The notes below the pieces were generated by a model. That model saw only the letters and a program-made list of their open reading frames with translations. It was not told where the DNA came from and ran no database searches. DNA of 11,141 bases from Nostoc sp. CHAB 5715 (GTDB lineage: Bacteria > Cyanobacteriota > Cyanobacteriia > Cyanobacteriales > Nostocaceae), in assembly GCF_020829685.1 (NCBI RefSeq), contig NZ_JAIVFR010000113.1:1-11141 (forward strand), read 5' to 3'. Positions within the stretch are counted from its first letter, which is position 1. Every line of letters starts with the position of its first letter. The position numbers were made by a program, and so were the translations under genes. Shown here piece by piece: positions 6,614-11,141 of this stretch.

Positions 6614-7392
6614 CGTTGCAATTGATGAATTGCGCTTTTTGTAAGTTCTACTTTAATTTGTTCTTTTAGTCCTGTTTCAGATCCATTTGCTACCTGTTCT
6701 AAAAGAGACATCTTTAATTCTCTTAGCCTCGGCTCATCCTTTGAGGTTAAAGCAATTTCTAAAGTGTTGTACCACAAATTAGCTTGGTTATATAAAATTG
6801 CTTTGTTTAGCACGTTATTAGTCTGGGACAGCAGCTTGTTCAAATTTGCTTGAACTGGAACTACTTTCATTGCAGCTATAGCAAATGGATTGCCTGATGG
6901 GCGATTAGCGTCGCAGACTAATTCGACTTGCCAAAGATATCTTCGACCAACTAACAATTCTGGACTCGACAGAGATAAGACCATAATTCCTGGTGAACTT
7001 TTAAAATTTTCGTCTTTAATCTCTTTTACCAACTTAGATTGTTTAGTAGCTTGGTCATACTCATAAAGCCGAAACTCCATTTGCGAGGAGGCAGAATTGC
7101 TGATAAACCAAGCGAATGTAGGACGGGTTGCCAAGGTTTCCCCATAAATTTGGGAAGGTGCAAGCAAGATCAGGGCTGGAATGCTACTTAAAGATGTTTC
7201 AGACTGAGTTTCGCATCCTCTAGAGCCACCTGAAGTTCCCGTAGTCTGAGGTGGAGGATCGTTAGAATTATTGTTTTTTGCATCAGCTAAGGCTGTTGTA
7301 GGCATCAATAACAATAAGCTCAAGCCAATATCAATAGATGTAAAAAGGCTTTTACTCAAATATTTCTGGGAAGGGCGTAGTATCTGAGCCAT
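6610..7392 (-). CDS. DUF928 domain-containing secreted protein
   Basis: This is a 260-residue protein of a family common in cyanobacteria and of unknown function. A signal peptide is visible at residues about 1-37 (hydrophobic core IGLSLLLLMPTTALADA). It is followed by a low-complexity stretch with PPPQTTGTSGGSRGC (about 46-60), the glycine- and arginine-rich lead-in typical of DUF928, and then the core with TLATRPTFAWFIS (about 87-98), FRLYEYD and YLWQVELVCDANRPSGN (about 152-168). The C-terminal 80 residues are helical. The product is expected in the periplasm or outside the cell. GAGGT lies 6 nt before the ATG at 7390-7392, supporting the start, and a TTGACA (minus strand, 7426-7421) lies a little further upstream without a clear -10 box. 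The TAG stop (6612-6610) coincides with the edge of a dispersed repeat, so the native C-terminus might have been slightly altered. The gene converges with the CHAT gene across the tnpB relic. Confidence 0.88.
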   Translation of the reverse strand: MAQILRPSQKYLSKSLFTSIDIGLSLLLLMPTTALADAKNNNSNDPPPQTTGTSGGSRGCETQSETSLSSIPALILLAPSQIYGETLATRPTFAWFISNSASSQMEFRLYEYDQATKQSKLVKEIKDENFKSSPGIMVLSLSSPELLVGRRYLWQVELVCDANRPSGNPFAIAAMKVVPVQANLNKLLSQTNNVLNKAILYNQANLWYNTLEIALTSKDEPRLRELKMSLLEQVANGSETGLKEQIKVELTKSAIHQLQR

Positions 7393-7448
7393 GTTCTACC
7401 TCGATAAGTTGCTAGTAGTCTGTCAAGCCAACAATGACGGGTGAAGGT

Positions 7449-7481
7449 GGGGAGTAGGGAGTGGGGAGTAGGGAGTGGGGA
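7449..7481. repeat. Heptanucleotide tandem repeat (STRR class)
   Basis: Four 7-bp units alternate GGGGAGT and AGGGAGT, followed by a partial fifth. Such short tandemly repeated heptamers are established for filamentous cyanobacteria. The array lies upstream of the DUF928 gene, in the otherwise gene-free stretch 7393-7902. From 7482 to 7765 I see nothing recognisable; short frames there lack support. Confidence 0.9.
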
Positions 7482-7769
7482 AAGAGTTTTTTGTGTTTCT
7501 CAAATGTCTTGATATCCGTCAAAATATATTTGACACACTACTAGGATAAGTCTTAAGAACATATCAGGTTAAACAACCTATATTTTGCAGATGGGCTTGA
7601 AAATACGGTTGTGTTGCAAAAACCAGTGCTGGTCTGGTAAAAGTGCAGAAGGCAGATAATTCAGCAGCGAAAGATACCTCTATTCAAATGGCAACACTTC
7701 CATTGCAAAATTATTCTACTGTCTGTGGGCTGGTATGTGCGATATCCCGTCTCATATCGAAACATAGAA

Positions 7770-7855
7770 CCCCCGATGCATTGGGGGAAAAAGAAATCTA
7801 GTTCCCTCCCCAATATATCGGGGAGCCACTGCGGTCTTGGTTGGGGTTTCCCCAA
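7770..7855. repeat. Cluster of three GC-rich palindromes
   Basis: CCCCC-GATGCATT-GGGGG (7770-7787), CTCCCC-AATATATC-GGGGAG (7806-7825) and TTGGGG-TTT-CCCCAA (7841-7855) follow each other. The second shares its core CTCCCCAATATATCGGGGAG with 9275-9294, so it is a dispersed element. These are non-coding; apparent minus-strand frames across them merely read through the repeats. They lie downstream of the 120-codon gene and could help end its transcript. Confidence 0.7.
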
Positions 7856-7902
7856 GTGGAGCAAGTGGCGTGAGGGTTAGGGTGGGGTAAAACCCAGATT
7901 TA

Positions 7903-8265
7903 TCAAGCAACAGCCTCTTGCTTAGGCTTTCGCACCGGACGCTTGCGATCGCTTCGACGAACGCCCCCTGCCATTTTGTACTCATCGCTATTCTTGCCAT
8001 ACTTTGCAGCTACACTGAGTAACATGTGTTCTGTTAGTTCCATCAGCGACTTTTCGGCAAGTTCTAAGGCTCCCTGAGTCAGATCCACGGTGGAGAGGCT
8101 TGAGTTATAAGCTTCCAACTTGTCTTGCGTTGTTTTGATGACGGCTGCAAAGGAGTCAATTGTTACCCCATTGCCTAAGTTTAAGGTGGGACTGATCGAT
8201 TTCAAAGCTGCAATCCGACGCTGTGCTCTATCAAGTACTTTAGACCCGCGTTTTGGACGTGACAT
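7903..8265 (-). CDS. Conserved-looking protein of unknown function, 120 residues
   Basis: I recall similar small proteins in cyanobacteria but know no function. The protein begins MSRPKRGSKVLDRAQRRIAALKS. A helical middle follows (about 45-95: SFAAVIKTTQDKLEAYNSSLSTVD, then ALELAEKSLMELTEHMLLSVAAKYG). It ends with a basic tail, GGVRRSDRKRPVRKPKQE (about 100-117). There is no signal peptide, membrane segment or cysteine. The basic ends could bind nucleic acid, which is inference. The ATG at 8263-8265 is preceded by AGGA about 9 nt upstream, a good ribosome binding site. One HIP1 site lies inside the gene. It stands alone between repeat-rich gaps, so it may be part of an accessory island. This is probably a real gene, because it has a clear start and balanced composition unlike the flanking repeats. 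Confidence 0.72.
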   Translation of the reverse strand: MSRPKRGSKVLDRAQRRIAALKSISPTLNLGNGVTIDSFAAVIKTTQDKLEAYNSSLSTVDLTQGALELAEKSLMELTEHMLLSVAAKYGKNSDEYKMAGGVRRSDRKRPVRKPKQEAVA

Positions 8266-8436
8266 AAATCACTTTCCTGTTATTAATAATGCGCCAGGAC
8301 AAAAACTGAGTTCTACCCTGAACTGTACAGCACTAGGATAGACAGAATTAGGGTTAATTGACACCCGCATAATTCAGTATAAATTAATTTATTTATTACA
8401 AATATATTGAATTGCTTTATGTAAATTCTTGGAGGT

Positions 8437-8617
8437 TGCCCAAATTCAATCAACGACTGCCCAAATTCAATAAACGACTGCCCGAATTCAATCAACGACT
8501 GCCCGAATTCAATTAACGACTGCCCGAATTCAATCAACGACTGCCCGAATTCAATTAACGACTGCCCGAATTCAATTAACGACTGCCCGAATTCAATCAA
8601 CGACTGCCCGAATTTAA
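8437..8617. repeat. Second 21-bp tandem repeat array, 8 copies plus a partial
   Basis: Eight full 21-bp units (8437-8604) and a 13-bp partial (8605-8617) are present. The unit is TGCCC(A/G)AATTCAAT followed by C, T or A and then AACGAC. The sequence is unrelated to the 2223-2474 array but has the same period. Two frames stay open through it: minus-strand heptads QSLIEFG (frame 8678-8313, only a TTG start) and plus-strand CPNSIND, which has no usable start codon. The three substitutions among full copies are all silent in the plus CPNSIND frame and mostly silent in the minus frame, but the numbers are too small to prove coding. I annotate it as a repeat. The 170 bp before it (8266-8436) are AT-rich with nothing recognisable. 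Confidence 0.95.
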
Positions 8618-8795
8618 TATAGGAACTTAGCAAACTTGCTTTTATTAAAGACAAAAGCGAACGCAACAATTGAACCAATACAGCAATACGCTTGGGTTAA
8701 GGCTAAAACTATGTTACAAAGTCAATTTTTTTAACGAACCGCCAAGACGCCAAGGACGCAGAGAGAAGGAAGAAATGCTTAACTGAACTGTATTG

Positions 8796-9127
8796 ACCAA
8801 TACAGGACTTACGCAGCGATGATTAGTCATTGCGAGCGGAACGCAGTCAAGCGTTGCAATCACAAAATCTTCCAATTCAGAGCGAGTCCATGCGATTGCT
8901 TCGTCGTTCCTCCTCTCTACGAGACGCACTCGCGTTCGCAATGACAATTGTTTTCTCATGAACCAATACAGGACTTACGCAGCGATGATTAGTCATTGCG
9001 AGCGGAACGCAGTCAAGCGTTGCAATCACAAAATCTTCCAATTCAGAGCGAGTCCATGCGATTGCTTCGTCGTTCCTCCTCTCTACGAGACGCACTCGCG
9101 AACGCAATGACAATTGTTTTCTCATTA
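8796..9127. repeat. 166-bp tandem duplication carrying a MITE-like palindrome
   Basis: Copies 8796-8961 and 8962-9127 are nearly identical. The clear internal difference is TT (8935-8936) versus AA (9101-9102). Each copy begins ACCAATACAGGACTTACGCA, and the first 10 bases also occur at 8674-8683. Each contains an inverted repeat whose ends are GTCATTGCGA and its complement (8826-8945 in copy one, 8992-9111 in copy two), enclosing GATTGCTTCGTCGTTCCTCC. This matches the look of the GTCATTGCGAGC-type repeats that litter cyanobacterial genomes. It is non-coding; the arginine-rich frames across it are artefacts. From 8623 to 8795 I see only another repeat-like stretch (CCGCCAAGACGCCAAGGACG, at about 8741). 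Confidence 0.92.
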
Positions 9128-9192
9128 AAAAATAAAAACTGGGATGCACCCAATACTATCTAGTACGCCACGGCGTAAATAGAGCAACCATT

Positions 9193-9270
9193 TAAAATCC
9201 CTAAAGAGCTTATTCCATAACACTTTTGACTTTTGATTTTTGATTTTTGACTTCCGCCTTGCGGTACTAG
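9193..9270. repeat. Dispersed repeat copy B
   Basis: This is the second copy of the repeat at 6513-6613, same orientation: AAAATCCCTAAAGAGCTTATT, four (C/T)TTTTGA heptamers, then CTTCCGCCTTGCGGTACTAG. It lacks the roughly 24-bp interruption of copy A. A short palindrome TACGCC-AC-GGCGTA precedes it at about 9162-9175. Confidence 0.85.
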
Positions 9271-9272
9271 TC

Positions 9273-9296
9273 CCCTCCCCAATATATCGGGGAGGG
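9273..9296. repeat. Palindrome CCCTCCCC/GGGGAGGG
   Basis: CCCTCCCC (9273-9280) and GGGGAGGG (9289-9296) form an 8-bp stem around AATATATC. It shares 20 bp with 7806-7825. It sits between dispersed repeat B and the stump of the phosphodiesterase gene, as one of the elements that replaced that gene's body. Confidence 0.75.
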
Positions 9297-9331
9297 TTAG
9301 CTGAAACAAAAAGAAACCCCACACTCACTCT

Positions 9332-9433
9332 TATCGCTAATTCATAAGCAGCTAAAGTATGTTCTGGACGATAGCCACTAGCGCCTCGGTGAGCAATGAT
9401 AATTAGAGGCTTACCTGTAAAATTTTTAACCAT
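9332..9433 (-). pseudogene. N-terminal stump of a glycerophosphodiester phosphodiesterase gene
   Basis: The first 34 codons, from ATG at 9433, read MVKNFTGKPLIIIAHRGASG, YRPEHTLAAYELAIR and so on. This is the unmistakable start of the GDPD family: HRG gives the first catalytic His and Arg, and PEHT the metal-binding Glu. Full enzymes of roughly 230-330 residues hydrolyse glycerophosphodiesters to glycerol-3-phosphate and an alcohol. Here homology stops at about 9335, where a normal GDPD would continue with 'GADYIE'. The frame instead runs to 9125 through repeat sequence (GFLFVSANPPRYIGEGTS, then KIKNQKSK). The rest of the gene is not in this window. It is a dead remnant left by repeat insertion or deletion, and cannot be active. 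Confidence 0.87.
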
Positions 9434-9502
9434 GATTGCGTGCCATTTGTAATTTTGTAAGTTAAAAATTGAATATTAATTTAGATTAATTTAGGTGAGC
9501 GG

Positions 9503-11141
<1,639 letters not shown>

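Noticed and set aside
7661..8000. Two overlapping minus-strand frames
   Set aside because: They run through the palindrome cluster at 7770-7855 and overlap the 120-codon gene in another frame; the peptides show no family pattern.
8313..8678. Minus-strand protein with QSLIEFG heptads
   Set aside because: It has only a TTG start, no visible ribosome binding site, and its flanks are AT-rich intergenic sequence. Kept as a repeat and as a finding instead.
8714..9149. Two minus-strand frames with arginine-rich repeated peptides
   Set aside because: They are the translation of the duplicated MITE-like palindrome, identical in both copies, with no ribosome binding site or family resemblance.

Overview
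The window looks like chromosomal DNA of a filamentous, probably heterocyst-forming-type cyanobacterium. The support is about ten copies of the HIP1 octamer GCGATCGC (for example at 23, 964, 1535, 3436, 3981, 4063, 5092, 5513 and 7945), CHASE2, TPR-CHAT and DUF928 genes of cyanobacterial type, heptanucleotide tandem repeats of the STRR class, and gaps packed with small palindromic repeats. The exact genus cannot be read from this stretch.

Layout. Positions 1-2114 hold the last codons of a probable response regulator, then a membrane CHASE2 sensor histidine kinase whose start overlaps the regulator stop (TGATG), so a two-component pair. Positions 2115-3114 are a repeat-rich gap: a 12-copy 21-bp tandem array, two hairpin repeats, and a 283-bp MITE-like element (2757-3039) with imperfect inverted ends, four compact palindromes and a perfect 38-bp tandem duplication. 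Positions 3115-5829 encode a large exported or anchored TPR-CHAT caspase-like protease. A 5'-truncated IS605-type tnpB relic (5865-6464, minus) starts right behind its stop codon, with the element's right-end hairpin kept. Then comes a DUF928 secreted protein (6610-7392, minus).

Positions 7393-9502 are mostly non-coding and read like a repeat graveyard: STRR heptamers, GC-rich palindromes, one conserved-looking 120-codon unknown gene (7903-8265, minus), a second 21-bp tandem array, a 166-bp tandem duplication of a MITE-like palindrome, a dispersed repeat shared with the 3' side of the DUF928 gene, and a 34-codon stump of a glycerophosphodiester phosphodiesterase gene. Positions 9503-10567 encode a von Willebrand A (MIDAS-containing) protein with an unrecognised C-terminal half. 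The window ends in the first 162 codons of NAD-dependent DNA ligase (ligA).

How the genes may work together. The regulator, CHASE2 kinase, TPR-CHAT protease and DUF928 protein may form an envelope-sensing and proteolysis neighbourhood. That is an inference from adjacency and predicted localisation. The vWA and ligA genes look unrelated to it. The best candidates for something undescribed are the hairpin-array element upstream of the CHAT gene, the two independent 21-bp-period arrays, and the C-terminal domain of the vWA protein.
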